This document shows, piece after piece, positions 35,895 to 45,714 of a stretch of DNA of 64,000 bases; the first letter of the stretch is position 1, and each line of letters begins with the position of its first letter. The translations under genes were made by a program, and so were the position numbers. The notes under the pieces were generated by a model that made no database searches, was not told the origin of the DNA, and saw only the letters and a list, made by a program, of their open reading frames with translations. The stretch comes from JAGXRK01 sp963804005 (GTDB taxonomy: Bacteria; Bacteroidota; Ignavibacteria; Ignavibacteriales; Ignavibacteriaceae). The stretch lies in contig CAWDOP010000007.1 of the NCBI GenBank assembly GCA_963804005.1, forward strand, positions 1-64,000, given 5' to 3'.

Positions 35895-36842
35895 ATGAAA
35901 GTATTCATAACACGTAAAATTCCAGAAATTGGTCTTAAGCTATTAAGAAAAAAGTATGATGTTAAAGTTCACAATTCGCCGTCGCCAATCTCAAAATCAG
36001 CATTAATAAGTAATGTTAAAAATTGTGATGCATTGATTCCACTTCTCACTGATAAGGTTGATAAAGAACTCATCGATAAAATGAAACGATGTAAAATAAT
36101 TGCAAACTATGCGGTTGGCTATAATAATATTGATGTTGAATACGCAAAATCTAAAGGAATTGTAGTAACCAACACTCCTGATGTATTAACAGACTCAACG
36201 GCTGATCTGGCAATGACTCTTACTTTAGCGTGTGCAAGACGGTTTAATGAGGGTGAAGAAGTAATGCGAAATAACAAATTTGCCGGCTGGCATCCTACTT
36301 TTCTGCTCGGAATGGAATTGAAAAATAAAACTTTTGGAATTCTTGGCGCCGGAAGAATTGGTACCGCAACAGCAATAAGAGCCAACGGTTTTGGCTGTAA
36401 AATTCTTTACTATTCCATCGAACGAAATAAATACCTTGAGCAAAAAACAAAAGCAAAAAAAGTATCTCTTGAAAATCTTCTTAAGAATTCTGATATAATT
36501 TCAATTCATCTGCCGCTTAATTCAAGAACTGACTGTCTTTTGGACAGAAAGAAATTAGAGTTGCTCAAGACATCTGCTATATTAATTAACACAGCCAGAG
36601 GCGAAATTGTTGATGAAAAGTATCTAATCAGGATTCTGAAAAATAAGAGGATTTTTTCTGCAGGATTTGATGTATATGAAAATGAGCCTGAAATAAATCC
36701 TGAATTGATTAAATTAAAAAATGTTGTACTGCTTCCTCATCTTGGCAGTGCAACTATTGATGCAAGAAATGCAATGTCATTGCTTTGTGCAAAAAACGTT
36801 GATGCAGTTTTAAGCGGAAAAAAACCGATTACGCCGGTCTGA
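35895..36842 (+). CDS. D-isomer-specific 2-hydroxyacid dehydrogenase (glyoxylate reductase-like)
   Basis: This 315-aa NAD(P)H-dependent enzyme reduces 2-oxoacids such as glyoxylate or hydroxypyruvate to D-hydroxyacids. The nucleotide-binding GAGRIGTATA, the substrate-binding YAVGYNNID, and the catalytic trio Arg (NTARGEIVD), Glu (YENEPEI) and His (LPHLGSAT) are all present. The closest named group by motif style is glyoxylate/hydroxypyruvate reductase, but substrate cannot be settled from sequence. It precedes alanine dehydrogenase by about 70 bp. Confidence 0.88.
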   Translation: MKVFITRKIPEIGLKLLRKKYDVKVHNSPSPISKSALISNVKNCDALIPLLTDKVDKELIDKMKRCKIIANYAVGYNNIDVEYAKSKGIVVTNTPDVLTDSTADLAMTLTLACARRFNEGEEVMRNNKFAGWHPTFLLGMELKNKTFGILGAGRIGTATAIRANGFGCKILYYSIERNKYLEQKTKAKKVSLENLLKNSDIISIHLPLNSRTDCLLDRKKLELLKTSAILINTARGEIVDEKYLIRILKNKRIFSAGFDVYENEPEINPELIKLKNVVLLPHLGSATIDARNAMSLLCAKNVDAVLSGKKPITPV

Positions 36843-36913
36843 TTTGCCGGATTATGTTGATAACCAATCCCCGAATAGATATTTTTACAAACAAAAATAA
36901 AGTGAATATTTAA

Positions 36914-38038
36914 ATGAGAATTGGAATACCGAGAGAATCTCTTTATGAAGAAAAGAGAGTATCGCTGACACCCGCAGGTGTTGATGCTTTAGTAAGAGCC
37001 GGACATACTGTTTATATTGAAACAGAAGCCGGGTTCGAAAGTCACTTCAGCGATGAAGAATATGCTAAAATTGGTGCAAACATTGTCTATAGCGCGGAAG
37101 AAGTTTTTGGAAGAGCAGAAATGATTGTGAAAGTTGCACCTCTGACTTTTGAAGAAGCTAAAATGCTTCAGGAAAATCAGATTATATTTTCATTTCTTCA
37201 CCTTGCCGTAGCAAAAAAGAACATTATAGAAATTCTGCTCAAAAAGAATGTTACGGCAATTGGATATGAACTTATCGAAGATGAAGAAGGCAAATTACCA
37301 GTGCTTCATACGATGAGTGAAATTGCCGGACAGCTTGCTATACAAGTTGCGGAAAGACAACTTGAGAGCTTTAGCAGCGGAAGCAGAGGTATTTTACTCG
37401 GTGGAATTACTGGAGTTGCTCCTGCTGCGGTTGTAATCCTTGGTGCCGGAGTTGCAGGAATTTCTGCTGCTCGTGCTGCTCTTGGAAGAGGTGCACAGGT
37501 TATTGTACTTGATAAGGACTTAAATCGGCTCCGACAGATTGATACTCAGTTCCGTAAAAAAGTAACAACTGTAATGGCTAATTCTTATACAATATCAAGA
37601 GGTGTAAAATTTGCGGATGTTTTAATTGGTGCTGTTTTAATCAAAGGAGTAAAGGCTCCTCATCTTGTATCTGAAGAGATGGTTAAACAAATGAAAAAAG
37701 GTGCTGTAATTGTTGATATTTCGATTGATCAGGGGGGATGTGTTGAAACTAGTCGTATTACAACGCTTTCTGATCCGGTTTATCAACTTCATAATATTAT
37801 TCATTATTGTGTGCCGAATATGCCAGCTGTTGTTGCCCGAACTGCAAGTTATGGTTTAAACAATGCCACAATAGAGTATATTATGGATATAGCCGATAAC
37901 GGTTTATTAAACGCTTTAATTGGTGATCTCGGTCTAGCTAAAGGTGTTTGCACTCACAATAATTATTGTTGTAATGAACCATTGGCCAATACGTTCAATA
38001 TTGAATATAGAAGACTTCACGTTTTTTCTACGAATTGA
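36914..38038 (+). CDS. ald: Alanine dehydrogenase
   Basis: This 374-aa enzyme interconverts L-alanine and pyruvate plus ammonia with NAD. The N-terminal RIGIPRESLYEEKRVSLTP, FSFLHLA, the MSEIAGQLAIQVA helix and the Rossmann loop VILGAGVAGISAARAA match the Ald/transhydrogenase-alpha family. DISIDQGGCVE and HYCVPNMPAVVARTAS at the C-terminal side are typical of Ald rather than PntA. It may feed alanine for wall synthesis or assimilate ammonia. It follows the 2-hydroxyacid dehydrogenase on the same strand and precedes a CoA-transferase. Confidence 0.92.
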   Translation: MRIGIPRESLYEEKRVSLTPAGVDALVRAGHTVYIETEAGFESHFSDEEYAKIGANIVYSAEEVFGRAEMIVKVAPLTFEEAKMLQENQIIFSFLHLAVAKKNIIEILLKKNVTAIGYELIEDEEGKLPVLHTMSEIAGQLAIQVAERQLESFSSGSRGILLGGITGVAPAAVVILGAGVAGISAARAALGRGAQVIVLDKDLNRLRQIDTQFRKKVTTVMANSYTISRGVKFADVLIGAVLIKGVKAPHLVSEEMVKQMKKGAVIVDISIDQGGCVETSRITTLSDPVYQLHNIIHYCVPNMPAVVARTASYGLNNATIEYIMDIADNGLLNALIGDLGLAKGVCTHNNYCCNEPLANTFNIEYRRLHVFSTN

Positions 38039-38079
38039 AATTAATGAATTGTTTTTATGAATCTAATAGAAAATAAATT

Positions 38080-39435
38080 ATGACAGCAGCAGATGAAATA
38101 GCTTATAAGAAGGCGATACCAACAAATCTTTTGAAAATATACAACAGCAAAGTAGTAACTTCTGATATAGCAGTTAAAAGTATTAAATCCGGTGACAATG
38201 TAGTAGTGCAACCCGGTTGCGCAATACCTCACGAATTAGTAAGAGCGCTAGTAAGAAGAAAAGACGAACTTACCAATGTAACAATATATCATATTCTGGT
38301 GGTTGGTCCGTTGCCTTATGTTGAACCGGGAATGGAAAAGCATTTTAAGCACAAAGCTTTCTTCATTGGCGGAAATACTAGAAAAGCAGTTAATGAAGGA
38401 AGAGCAGAATTCATCCCGATCTTTTTATCGGAAGTTCCGCTTCTTTTTAAGAAAAATATAATTCAAACAGATGTTGCTCTATTACAGCTTTCTCCACCTG
38501 ATGAACACGGTTTCTGTTCTTATGGTGTTGATGTAGGCACAATTAAAGCTGCCGCTGAAAAAGCTAAAGTTATTATTGCCCAGATTAATCAAAATATGCC
38601 TAGAACTTTGGGAGATAGTTTTATTCACATTAATAAAATTCATCATATTGTTGAATGTGATGAAGAACTGGAAGAACTTCCACAGATCGATCCGGATGCA
38701 ACTCCGGAAATGCTGGAAGTGTTTGATAAAATTGGTAAGTACATTGCAGATATGGTTGAAGATGGTTCTACTTTGCAAATGGGCATTGGTGCAATACCGG
38801 ATTCAGTTATGAAATATCTGACTGATAAAAAAGATCTCGGAATTCATACAGAAATGTTTTCAGACGGCATAATTGAACTAGTTGAAAGGGGGATAATAAG
38901 CGGCGAGAAAAAAACACTTCACCCGGGGAAGATAATTGCCGGCTTTGTTCTTGGAACAAGAAAAGTATATGATTTTATTGATAACAATCCAATAATTGAA
39001 TTTCATCCACAAGAATATGTCAACGATCCTCTTATAATAGCCAAGAACAATAAAATGGTTGCAATTAACTCCGCAATTGAAGTTGATCTTACTGGGCAGG
39101 TTTGCTCTGATTCTATAGGTACAAAATTCTACAGCGGAATTGGCGGACAAGTGGATTTTATTCGCGGAGCAGCCAGAAGTGAAGGCGGTAAACCAATAAT
39201 TGCTCTGCCTTCAACTACTAAGGACGGAAAAATTTCAAAAATTGTTCCTATGCTTAAACAAGGTGCCGGCGTTGTTACTTCTCGTGGTGATGTTCACTAT
39301 GTTGTAACAGAATATGGCGTTGCTCATCTTTTTGGAAAAACAATTCAGGAGAGAGCTAAAGCTTTAATTGAAATTTCTCATCCAAAATTCAGGGATGAAT
39401 TACTTAAGTACTCTAAAGAAGTTTTTAATATCTAA
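38080..39435 (+). CDS. Acetyl-CoA hydrolase/transferase family (4-hydroxybutyrate CoA-transferase-like)
   Basis: This 451-aa enzyme has the two Rossmann-like CoA-transferase domains. The catalytic Glu is the one in GIHTEMFSDG, and GIGAIPDSVMKYL and SGIGGQVDFIRGA match the family. It would move CoA between acetyl-CoA and a carboxylic acid such as 4-hydroxybutyrate, butyrate or succinate, or act as a hydrolase; sequence alone does not decide. Length (about 430-450) fits 4-hydroxybutyrate CoA-transferases. It lies between alanine dehydrogenase and a phosphatase gene. Confidence 0.85.
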   Translation: MTAADEIAYKKAIPTNLLKIYNSKVVTSDIAVKSIKSGDNVVVQPGCAIPHELVRALVRRKDELTNVTIYHILVVGPLPYVEPGMEKHFKHKAFFIGGNTRKAVNEGRAEFIPIFLSEVPLLFKKNIIQTDVALLQLSPPDEHGFCSYGVDVGTIKAAAEKAKVIIAQINQNMPRTLGDSFIHINKIHHIVECDEELEELPQIDPDATPEMLEVFDKIGKYIADMVEDGSTLQMGIGAIPDSVMKYLTDKKDLGIHTEMFSDGIIELVERGIISGEKKTLHPGKIIAGFVLGTRKVYDFIDNNPIIEFHPQEYVNDPLIIAKNNKMVAINSAIEVDLTGQVCSDSIGTKFYSGIGGQVDFIRGAARSEGGKPIIALPSTTKDGKISKIVPMLKQGAGVVTSRGDVHYVVTEYGVAHLFGKTIQERAKALIEISHPKFRDELLKYSKEVFNI

Positions 39436-39444
39436 ATTTGAAAA

Positions 39445-40146
39445 ATGATTGCTGTAATTGGTGACATTCACGGTTGCTTTAATACTTTAGAAAAATTAAT
39501 AGATAAAATTTCTGATAAATACGCTGATATACCGCTTTACTGTGTTGGCGATCTTGTTGATAGAGGAAATTTTAGTTATGAAGTAATGGAATTTTTTCTC
39601 GAGCATAAGATTCTTTTCACTCCCGGCAATCACGATTTTATGTTTTATTATTATATGAAAGATCCATCAAGTGTAATGGGTCGCGCCTGGCATCATAACG
39701 GTTCAGAAACTACATTACGATCTTATCAGGGAAGATGGGAAAAAGTTAATGCTCATCTTGAAATGGTAAAAGAAGCACCGTTGTTTATAAATCATAAAGA
39801 TTGTTTTATTTCTCACGCAGGCATTTCAACATATTACAAAAGTAAATTTAAAGATGATATCCTTGGTGATATTGAATTACTTGAAAATATTTTTAGGAAG
39901 GACTTAATTGAAGAGCACGGATTATTATGGACAAGAGATCAGTTAATGAATATCGGTAAGCTTCAAATTGTTGGTCACACTCGTTTTGCAGAGCCAAAAC
40001 ACGACCTTCTGAAAAATGTGTTATACATAGACACCGCCGCCGTTGCTAATAATAAACTTTCTGCGGCGATTGTTGATGAAAATAAAATTATAGAAATAAT
40101 ATCTCAAGAAACTATTCCAATAGATACTACGCACACAAGTTTCTGA
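39445..40146 (+). CDS. Calcineurin-like serine/threonine protein phosphatase
   Basis: This 233-aa metallophosphoesterase carries the full PPP-family motif series: GDIHGC near the N-terminus, GDLVDRG, GNHD, FISHAG and IVGHT. Size and motifs resemble the bacterial PrpA/ApaH-like protein phosphatases, which use two metal ions (Mn/Fe) to remove phosphate from proteins. The true target (phosphoserine or phosphotyrosine proteins, or dinucleotides) is not known. It is the last plus-strand gene of this run, convergent to the ABC exporter. Confidence 0.88.
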   Translation: MIAVIGDIHGCFNTLEKLIDKISDKYADIPLYCVGDLVDRGNFSYEVMEFFLEHKILFTPGNHDFMFYYYMKDPSSVMGRAWHHNGSETTLRSYQGRWEKVNAHLEMVKEAPLFINHKDCFISHAGISTYYKSKFKDDILGDIELLENIFRKDLIEEHGLLWTRDQLMNIGKLQIVGHTRFAEPKHDLLKNVLYIDTAAVANNKLSAAIVDENKIIEIISQETIPIDTTHTSF

Positions 40147-40169
40147 TCATTCCGTTCAAAATTTTCAAA

Positions 40170-41861
40170 TCAAACATCATTACTAAAATACTTAATTCCG
40201 GTTGACACTGATAAATAAGAGATAATTGAAGCAAGTGAACCTAAGATTAGTGTTGTATATAATAATTCTGTGATTGAAATCATCCTACCTGTTTGAATGG
40301 CATCGAAGTAATTGCTGATCGGAAAAAATAAAAGTATGATCAGGAAAACCAAATAAATAATAGTGAAAAGAAATGTTAATGAAGCTCCTTGTGAAGAGGC
40401 AATTCTTATCGGATTTCTTTCTTTATAATTTGCAAAAATTGCCCCCATACCAAAGTTTAGTGCTACAAGAGTAACCGTTATAAAAAAAGTGTTTATTTGT
40501 GAAATTGCAGCAAGCTGAATAGAAAATTTGTAATTAGAAAAAAAGTTCAGTAACTGTCCGATTAGAAAGATTATTGAAAAATAAATAAGTAATCTTGAAA
40601 TAAGTAATTTTTTATAATTCAAAGGTGAACTTCTGATTTTCCAAATTGTTTCTCCTTCAAGACTTATTAATGGAAAAACGAACCTTAGTGATAATGATGC
40701 AATAAGAAAAACATTAAACAGATATACAATCAAATAAACGAGAGTTTTAATTTGAGTGTTATACGCGTTCATAATTATAACATCAATGCTTCCTAATGAA
40801 GAAATAAAAACTGTTATGAGAAAGAGCATAACTAACAAGTGTGTCCATTGACTGGGTTCCCTAAAGAACATAAGAAATTCACGTTTCAGTACTGCTTCAC
40901 GTTGTGGTGTTAGTGAAGTATCATTTTCAAAGCTGAAGATTTTATTCCTGCTTTTTCTTTTCACCACCAGATCCGTTGGTAAGTCTAAAGATACAAGCCA
41001 GGTTTTGTAATACCATATCTTTGCTAAAAAAAGAGCCAGAATAAATATTAAAATCGAAATCACATCCATAAGATAAACATACCACAAAGCTGCTGTGACA
41101 TTTCCGGAGACTATCCAATATAATGCTTCTGAAATCCAGTAATTTGGTAGAAGTCTTATGGCAGGATTTTCAAGAAAACCGAAATAATTATTTAAGTTCG
41201 GAAAGTACTCGAATACTTTATTAACAAGTTCAACAGGACTGCTGAAATAATAAAACGAAATAGTTGCTGTTCCATAAATTCCGAAAAGTAATCCCAGTAC
41301 TTTTTTTATGCCGATTCTTGCTGCAAATCTTAGAATCAATAATAGTACAATTGCACCGAGAGATCCGGCAATAAACATAAATGGTAATATTAGAAAGGTT
41401 ATTGAGAGGGGAATAAAATACCAGGGCAGCTTAAAATATTCAGCATAACCAAAAACTACTGCTGTTATGACCAATAATAGAGTAGATGAACTATAAAAAA
41501 AGTTATCAAAAAATTTTATTAAAAATAATTTTGTAAAGGAGACAGGTTTTGTCATAAGAAAACCTACTTCCGTTGTTCTGTATAAAGTTGAATAGGATAC
41601 AACTATATTTCCTATGTTTACCGCCATAAAGAAGATAAAAAGAACCACAAAAATAAATCTGTGAAGAAGAAAAATTCCTATCTTCACATCTTCAAGAAGA
41701 TATTTAATTGTACTGCTTGTAAACAAGTACGTTGCATAAGCAAAAACAAAATACACTATTACTGTACCGGAGCTTCGGAGAAGAGAGTTGAAGCCAAATT
41801 TCCCTTCCAGTTTTATAAAGGTAAGAAGTTTGAACTTTATTATGTGAAAAAGGATAGCCAT
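40170..41861 (-). CDS. ABC exporter permease
   Basis: This 563-aa integral membrane protein has about twelve hydrophobic segments, with a soluble stretch around residues 285-325 (KRKSRNKIFSFEND...). Content such as TPQREAVLKREFLMFFREPSQWTHLL resembles the large ABC-2-like export permeases. It overlaps by 1 bp with the ATPase gene transcribed just before it, so they form one transporter. The substrate is unknown. Confidence 0.8.
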   Translation of the reverse strand: MAILFHIIKFKLLTFIKLEGKFGFNSLLRSSGTVIVYFVFAYATYLFTSSTIKYLLEDVKIGIFLLHRFIFVVLFIFFMAVNIGNIVVSYSTLYRTTEVGFLMTKPVSFTKLFLIKFFDNFFYSSSTLLLVITAVVFGYAEYFKLPWYFIPLSITFLILPFMFIAGSLGAIVLLLILRFAARIGIKKVLGLLFGIYGTATISFYYFSSPVELVNKVFEYFPNLNNYFGFLENPAIRLLPNYWISEALYWIVSGNVTAALWYVYLMDVISILIFILALFLAKIWYYKTWLVSLDLPTDLVVKRKSRNKIFSFENDTSLTPQREAVLKREFLMFFREPSQWTHLLVMLFLITVFISSLGSIDVIIMNAYNTQIKTLVYLIVYLFNVFLIASLSLRFVFPLISLEGETIWKIRSSPLNYKKLLISRLLIYFSIIFLIGQLLNFFSNYKFSIQLAAISQINTFFITVTLVALNFGMGAIFANYKERNPIRIASSQGASLTFLFTIIYLVFLIILLFFPISNYFDAIQTGRMISITELLYTTLILGSLASIISYLSVSTGIKYFSNDV

Positions 41862-42580
41862 TATTTTGTTAAATGCAGGAATAGAGATTCGAGACTATGT
41901 TGATCTGTTCCTTTAATTTGCTCTACAACTTCTTTCTTATCTTCAAAAATCATCTGACCTTCTTTAATAATTCCAATTCTTGTACAAATCTCTTCGGCAA
42001 CATTTAGGCTGTGTGTTGACATAAATATTGCCACACCTTCAGAAGCTTTCTGTTTTAAAACGTTTTTAACAACAAGAGCACTTTGCGGGTCAAGTCCAAT
42101 CATTGGTTCGTCCACAACAAGCAACCTTGGATTATGAAGCAATGCGGAAGCAATGACAATTCTTTGCTTCATTCCCTGAGAATATTCCTCAGTTCTTTTA
42201 TCAACCCACAGATCAATTTTGAGCTGCTCAATTGTCTCATCAATTTTAATCTTTAATAATTTTTTTTCAATCTTATAAAGTCCACCGCAGAAATAAAGAA
42301 ACTCTTTTCCAGTTAGCTTATCATAAAGAAATGGTTGGTCAGGAATGTATCCAATAAGTTTTTTTGCTTCGATAGGATTTTTTTGAATATCTATTCCGTT
42401 TATAAGAACAGTTCCAATAGTAGGCGAATAAAGTCCGGTAATCATTTTTATTGTAGTAGTTTTTCCGGCACCATTTTGCCCGAGGAAACCAAAGAAATCT
42501 CCTGCCTGAATTTCAAGATTGATATTATTTACCGCTATAAAATTTCCGAATTTCTTGGTTAGGTTAATTAATTTGAGCAT
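41861..42580 (-). CDS. ABC transporter ATP-binding protein
   Basis: This 239-aa ATPase has Walker A GQNGAGKTT, the signature YSQGMKQRI, Walker B LLVVDEPMIGLD and the switch His in STHSL. The order and the DrrA-like style (IQAGDFFGFLGQNGAGKTT, SPTIGTVLINGID) point to export rather than import. It powers the permease encoded immediately downstream. It begins at 42580 and is separated from groEL by that gene's terminator. Confidence 0.93.
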   Translation of the reverse strand: MLKLINLTKKFGNFIAVNNINLEIQAGDFFGFLGQNGAGKTTTIKMITGLYSPTIGTVLINGIDIQKNPIEAKKLIGYIPDQPFLYDKLTGKEFLYFCGGLYKIEKKLLKIKIDETIEQLKIDLWVDKRTEEYSQGMKQRIVIASALLHNPRLLVVDEPMIGLDPQSALVVKNVLKQKASEGVAIFMSTHSLNVAEEICTRIGIIKEGQMIFEDKKEVVEQIKGTDQHSLESLFLHLTK

Positions 42581-42680
42581 TATTTTGATTTTTTAGTGAT
42601 TTATTCAATATTTATAATAAAACATCCCCTTGCATACTATAGTTCTGCAAAACTCAGACCAAATTTAATCAGATTTAAAA

Positions 42681-42711
42681 TAAAAATGGCGAGGAATGAT
42701 TCCCTCGCCAT
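42681..42711 (-). terminator. Terminator of the groES-groEL operon
   Basis: On the minus strand ATGGCGAGG pairs with CCTCGCCAT (plus-strand 42686-42694 and 42703-42711) and is followed by TTTTTATTTT. It lies about 20 bp past the groEL stop. Confidence 0.9.
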
Positions 42712-42732
42712 GAGTTAGGGGTTAACTAACTT

Positions 42733-44367
42733 TTAATACATTCCGTCCATACCGCCCATACCTCCTGGCATTGGTGGCATTGGAGCCTCTTTCTCTTTTT
42801 TCTCATATACAACAGCTTCGGTTGTAATTAAAAGTGAAGATACAGAAGCAGCATTTTCAAGAGCAGTTCTTGTAACTTTAGTAGGATCGATAACACCTGA
42901 TTTTGTAAGGTTTTCATACTTTTCTGTAGCTGCATTAAAGCCGTAATCATCTTTTCCTTCACGAACTTTCTGCAGAACAACAGAACCCTCAAGTCCGGCG
43001 TTATTAACAATTTGTCTTAATGGCTCTTCGAGAGCTTTTTGGACAATTCGTATTCCTGTTGTCTGGTCAGCGTTTTCGCCTTTAAGTTTTTCAAGAGCTT
43101 CAATAGCTCTTACTAAAGCAACACCACCGCCGGCAACAATACCTTCTTCAACTGCAGCACGTGTAGCGTGTAAAGCATCTTCAACACGGGCTTTCTTCTC
43201 TTTCATTTCAACTTCAGTTGATGCACCAATCTTTATTACAGCAACACCGCCGGAAAGTTTTGCAAGTCGTTCCTGCAATTTTTCTTTATCATAATCAGAT
43301 GTTGTTTTTTCAATTTGAGCCTTAATTTCATTAATTCTCTTTTTGATTTCTTCAGTTTTGCCTGCACCCTCCACTATTGTAGTATTATCTTTATCAATAA
43401 CAACTTTTTTAGCGGTTCCAAGATATGAGACTGTTGCGCTCTCTAATTTAAATCCTCTTTCTTCAGAGATAACAGTACCACTAGTAAGAACAGCTATATC
43501 TTCTAACATAGATTTTCTTCTATCTCCGAACCCGGGAGCTTTGACTGCTGCAACTTTTAATGTTCCGCGTATCTTATTTACTACTAAAGTAGCAAGAGCT
43601 TCACCTTCAAGATCTTCTGAAATGATAAGTAATGATTTTCCTTGTTGAGCAACTTTTTCAAGAACTGGAAGAAGATCTTTCATTGCAGAAATTTTCTTAT
43701 CGTGAATTAATATAAAAGGATCTTCCAAAACTGCTTCCATTTTTTCTGCATCAGTCACGAAGTAAGGAGAAATATAGCCGCGATCGAACTGCATACCTTC
43801 AACAACATCTAATGCTGTTTCAGTACCTTTTGCTTCTTCAACTGTAATTACACCGTCTTTGCCGACTTTATCCATAGCATCAGCAATAAGATCACCAATT
43901 GATTTATCGTTATTAGCTGATACGGAACCTACCTGAGCAATTTCATTTCTTCCTTCAACTTCTTTACTAACAGATTTTAGAAATTCAACAACTTTAATCA
44001 CTGCAAAGTCAATTCCTCTTTTAAGATCCATTGGATTAGCACCAGCAGTAACGTTCTTTAGTCCTTCTCTATAAATAGCTTGAGCAAGAACGGTTGCTGT
44101 TGTAGTTCCATCACCGGCAACATCACTGGTTTTGGATGCAACTTCACGAACCATTTGAGCGCCCATATTTTCGACTGGATCATCGAGTTCAATTTCTTTT
44201 GCAACTGTGACACCATCTTTTGTAACAGTTGGTGCTCCAAATTTCTTTTCAATAATAACATTTCGTCCTTTCGGACCAAGTGTAACTTTAACTGCGTTCG
44301 CAAGCTTATCTACACCGGATTTAATTCCAGTGCGGGCTTCAACGCTGTATTCAATTAATTTCGCCAT
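42733..44367 (-). CDS. groEL: Chaperonin GroEL (Hsp60)
   Basis: This 544-aa subunit forms the double-ring folding chamber that works with GroES and ATP. Signatures include GPKGRNVIIEKKFGAP, the ATP-binding GDGTTTATVLAQAI and AAVEEGIVAGGGVAL. The C-terminus is the usual Gly/Met tail (GGMGGMDGMY). Length is standard. It lies 38 bp after groES, and both should be heat-induced through HrcA at the CIRCE element upstream of groES. Confidence 0.98.
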   Translation of the reverse strand: MAKLIEYSVEARTGIKSGVDKLANAVKVTLGPKGRNVIIEKKFGAPTVTKDGVTVAKEIELDDPVENMGAQMVREVASKTSDVAGDGTTTATVLAQAIYREGLKNVTAGANPMDLKRGIDFAVIKVVEFLKSVSKEVEGRNEIAQVGSVSANNDKSIGDLIADAMDKVGKDGVITVEEAKGTETALDVVEGMQFDRGYISPYFVTDAEKMEAVLEDPFILIHDKKISAMKDLLPVLEKVAQQGKSLLIISEDLEGEALATLVVNKIRGTLKVAAVKAPGFGDRRKSMLEDIAVLTSGTVISEERGFKLESATVSYLGTAKKVVIDKDNTTIVEGAGKTEEIKKRINEIKAQIEKTTSDYDKEKLQERLAKLSGGVAVIKIGASTEVEMKEKKARVEDALHATRAAVEEGIVAGGGVALVRAIEALEKLKGENADQTTGIRIVQKALEEPLRQIVNNAGLEGSVVLQKVREGKDDYGFNAATEKYENLTKSGVIDPTKVTRTALENAASVSSLLITTEAVVYEKKEKEAPMPPMPGGMGGMDGMY

Positions 44368-44405
44368 AATATTTTTCCTCTTATTTTGTTTTCAATTAAA
44401 AATGA

Positions 44406-44702
44406 TTAACCAAGAATTCCAAACACATCGCTTTCGCGCATTATTAAATATTCTTCCCCTTTTATTGTAACTTCTGTTCCGCTGTATTTACCATAAAGAA
44501 CTTTATCGCCAACTTTAACTTCCATTTTAATAACTGTACCATCATCAGCAATTTTACCTGGACCTGCGGCGACGACTGTTCCTTCAACAGGTTTTTCTTT
44601 TACTGTATCAGGAAGAATTATTCCTCCGGCGGTTTTTTCTTCAGCTTCGGCAGGTTTTACAACAATTCTGTCTGCCAATGGCTTCAAATTAATTTTGCTC
44701 AT
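44406..44702 (-). CDS. groES: Co-chaperonin GroES (Hsp10)
   Basis: This 98-aa lid of the GroEL chamber starts MSKINLKPLADRIVVKP. I choose the ATG at 44702 because GGAG lies about 8 nt upstream and it gives the standard length; an upstream in-frame start would run back through the CIRCE. The mobile loop (EEKTAGGIILPD) is intact. It is the first gene of the groES-groEL operon, behind a consensus promoter and CIRCE. Confidence 0.97.
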   Translation of the reverse strand: MSKINLKPLADRIVVKPAEAEEKTAGGIILPDTVKEKPVEGTVVAAGPGKIADDGTVIKMEVKVGDKVLYGKYSGTEVTIKGEEYLIMRESDVFGILG

Positions 44703-44746
44703 ATTTTTACTCCTTTGTTTGATTAAGTAATTTATTTGAAATGATA

Positions 44747-44773
44747 TTAGCACTCTTTAAAAGCGAGTGCTAA
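44747..44773. promoter_or_regulatory. CIRCE element (HrcA operator)
   Basis: TTAGCACTC (44747-44755), nine bases, then GAGTGCTAA (44765-44773) is a perfect match to the CIRCE consensus bound by the heat-shock repressor HrcA. It overlaps the downstream edge of the -10 element and the expected transcript start of groES. hrcA itself is not in the window. Confidence 0.97.
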
Positions 44774-44800
44774 TATATCCTCTTGATAAAAATTTGTCAA
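44772..44800 (-). promoter_or_regulatory. Sigma70-type promoter of groES-groEL
   Basis: On the minus strand TTGACA (44800-44795) and TATATT (44777-44772) are separated by exactly 17 bp, close to the consensus. The CIRCE begins at the -10 and runs into the transcript, which fits repression by HrcA. Confidence 0.92.
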
Positions 44801-44903
44801 GCCCACAGGGGCTCAATATCAAGGAAATTTGTTAAAATATTGTTAATTTTATTAGCATTTTAGTCAAAATGTCGCAAATGTTTGCCAATTCTGAAATATT
44901 TTA

Positions 44904-45707
44904 ATGAATAAGCCATCTAAACCAAATAAGTTATTTGCAGAGATTAAAAATCTTAAAGAAATAATTCTTGAGATGGATAGAAAAGTAATTGTTATTTTTC
45001 TATCAATAGCAATAATTCAGACAATTTCCTGGTATTACTCTTCGCGGAGATTTTTCAGAACTTATCTTTTTGATTCTGTTCCAGCAAACTATGATGTTTA
45101 TCTTGCTGAGTATCTATATTGGTTTATAAGTGATTTTTTTACTCTATTCATTCTTAGTTTACTAATCATCAAATTTGTTTTAAAAGAAAATCTTAGGAAC
45201 TATGGACTAATCTGGGGTGAATATAAAACAGGAATTAAAATATCAGTATTATTTTTACTCGTTATGCTGCCGATTATTTGGATTGCATCTTCAACTGATA
45301 GTTTTGTTCAGAAATATCCTCATCTTCATAGTGCAAAAGAATCCTGGTGGTTATTTTTAATTTATGAATCCGGTATGCTCATTTATATGTTTGCGTGGGA
45401 ATTTATCTGGCGCGGGTTCATGCTTTTCGGACTAAAGGAAAAATTCGGATACTATGCTGTTCTGATACAAATGATTCCTTTTGTTATTTTGCACAATGGA
45501 AAACCAGAGCTTGAAACTTTTGGTGCTATTGCCGGAGGAATTGCTCTGGGAATTCTTGCTCTAAGAACAAAATCAATTTATTATTGTGTTGCTGTTCATA
45601 TAAGTGTTATGTTTTTTATTGATTTTATTTCTGCTCTGAGATTCAGAGCAGATGATTATGGTATCGGACTAAATTCATTATTAAATATTATTAAAGAAAT
45701 TTTCTGA
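44904..45707 (+). CDS. CPBP-family intramembrane protease-like protein
   Basis: This 267-aa protein has about six membrane helices and the three motif regions of the CPBP (CAAX-protease/bacteriocin-processing) family: WEFIWRGF, FVILH and HISVMFFID. In most members the first motif is EExxxR; here the first Glu is replaced by Trp while the second Glu, Arg and both His remain. It may be an active glutamic-type intramembrane endopeptidase of a variant subgroup, or a non-proteolytic relative. It precedes pdxJ by 7 bp and is likely co-transcribed. Confidence 0.75.
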   Translation: MNKPSKPNKLFAEIKNLKEIILEMDRKVIVIFLSIAIIQTISWYYSSRRFFRTYLFDSVPANYDVYLAEYLYWFISDFFTLFILSLLIIKFVLKENLRNYGLIWGEYKTGIKISVLFLLVMLPIIWIASSTDSFVQKYPHLHSAKESWWLFLIYESGMLIYMFAWEFIWRGFMLFGLKEKFGYYAVLIQMIPFVILHNGKPELETFGAIAGGIALGILALRTKSIYYCVAVHISVMFFIDFISALRFRADDYGIGLNSLLNIIKEIF

Positions 45708-45714
45708 GGATAAA

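Noticed and set aside
42828..44470. Several ORFs antisense or out of frame within groEL/groES
   Set aside because: All are shadows of the well-supported chaperonin genes.
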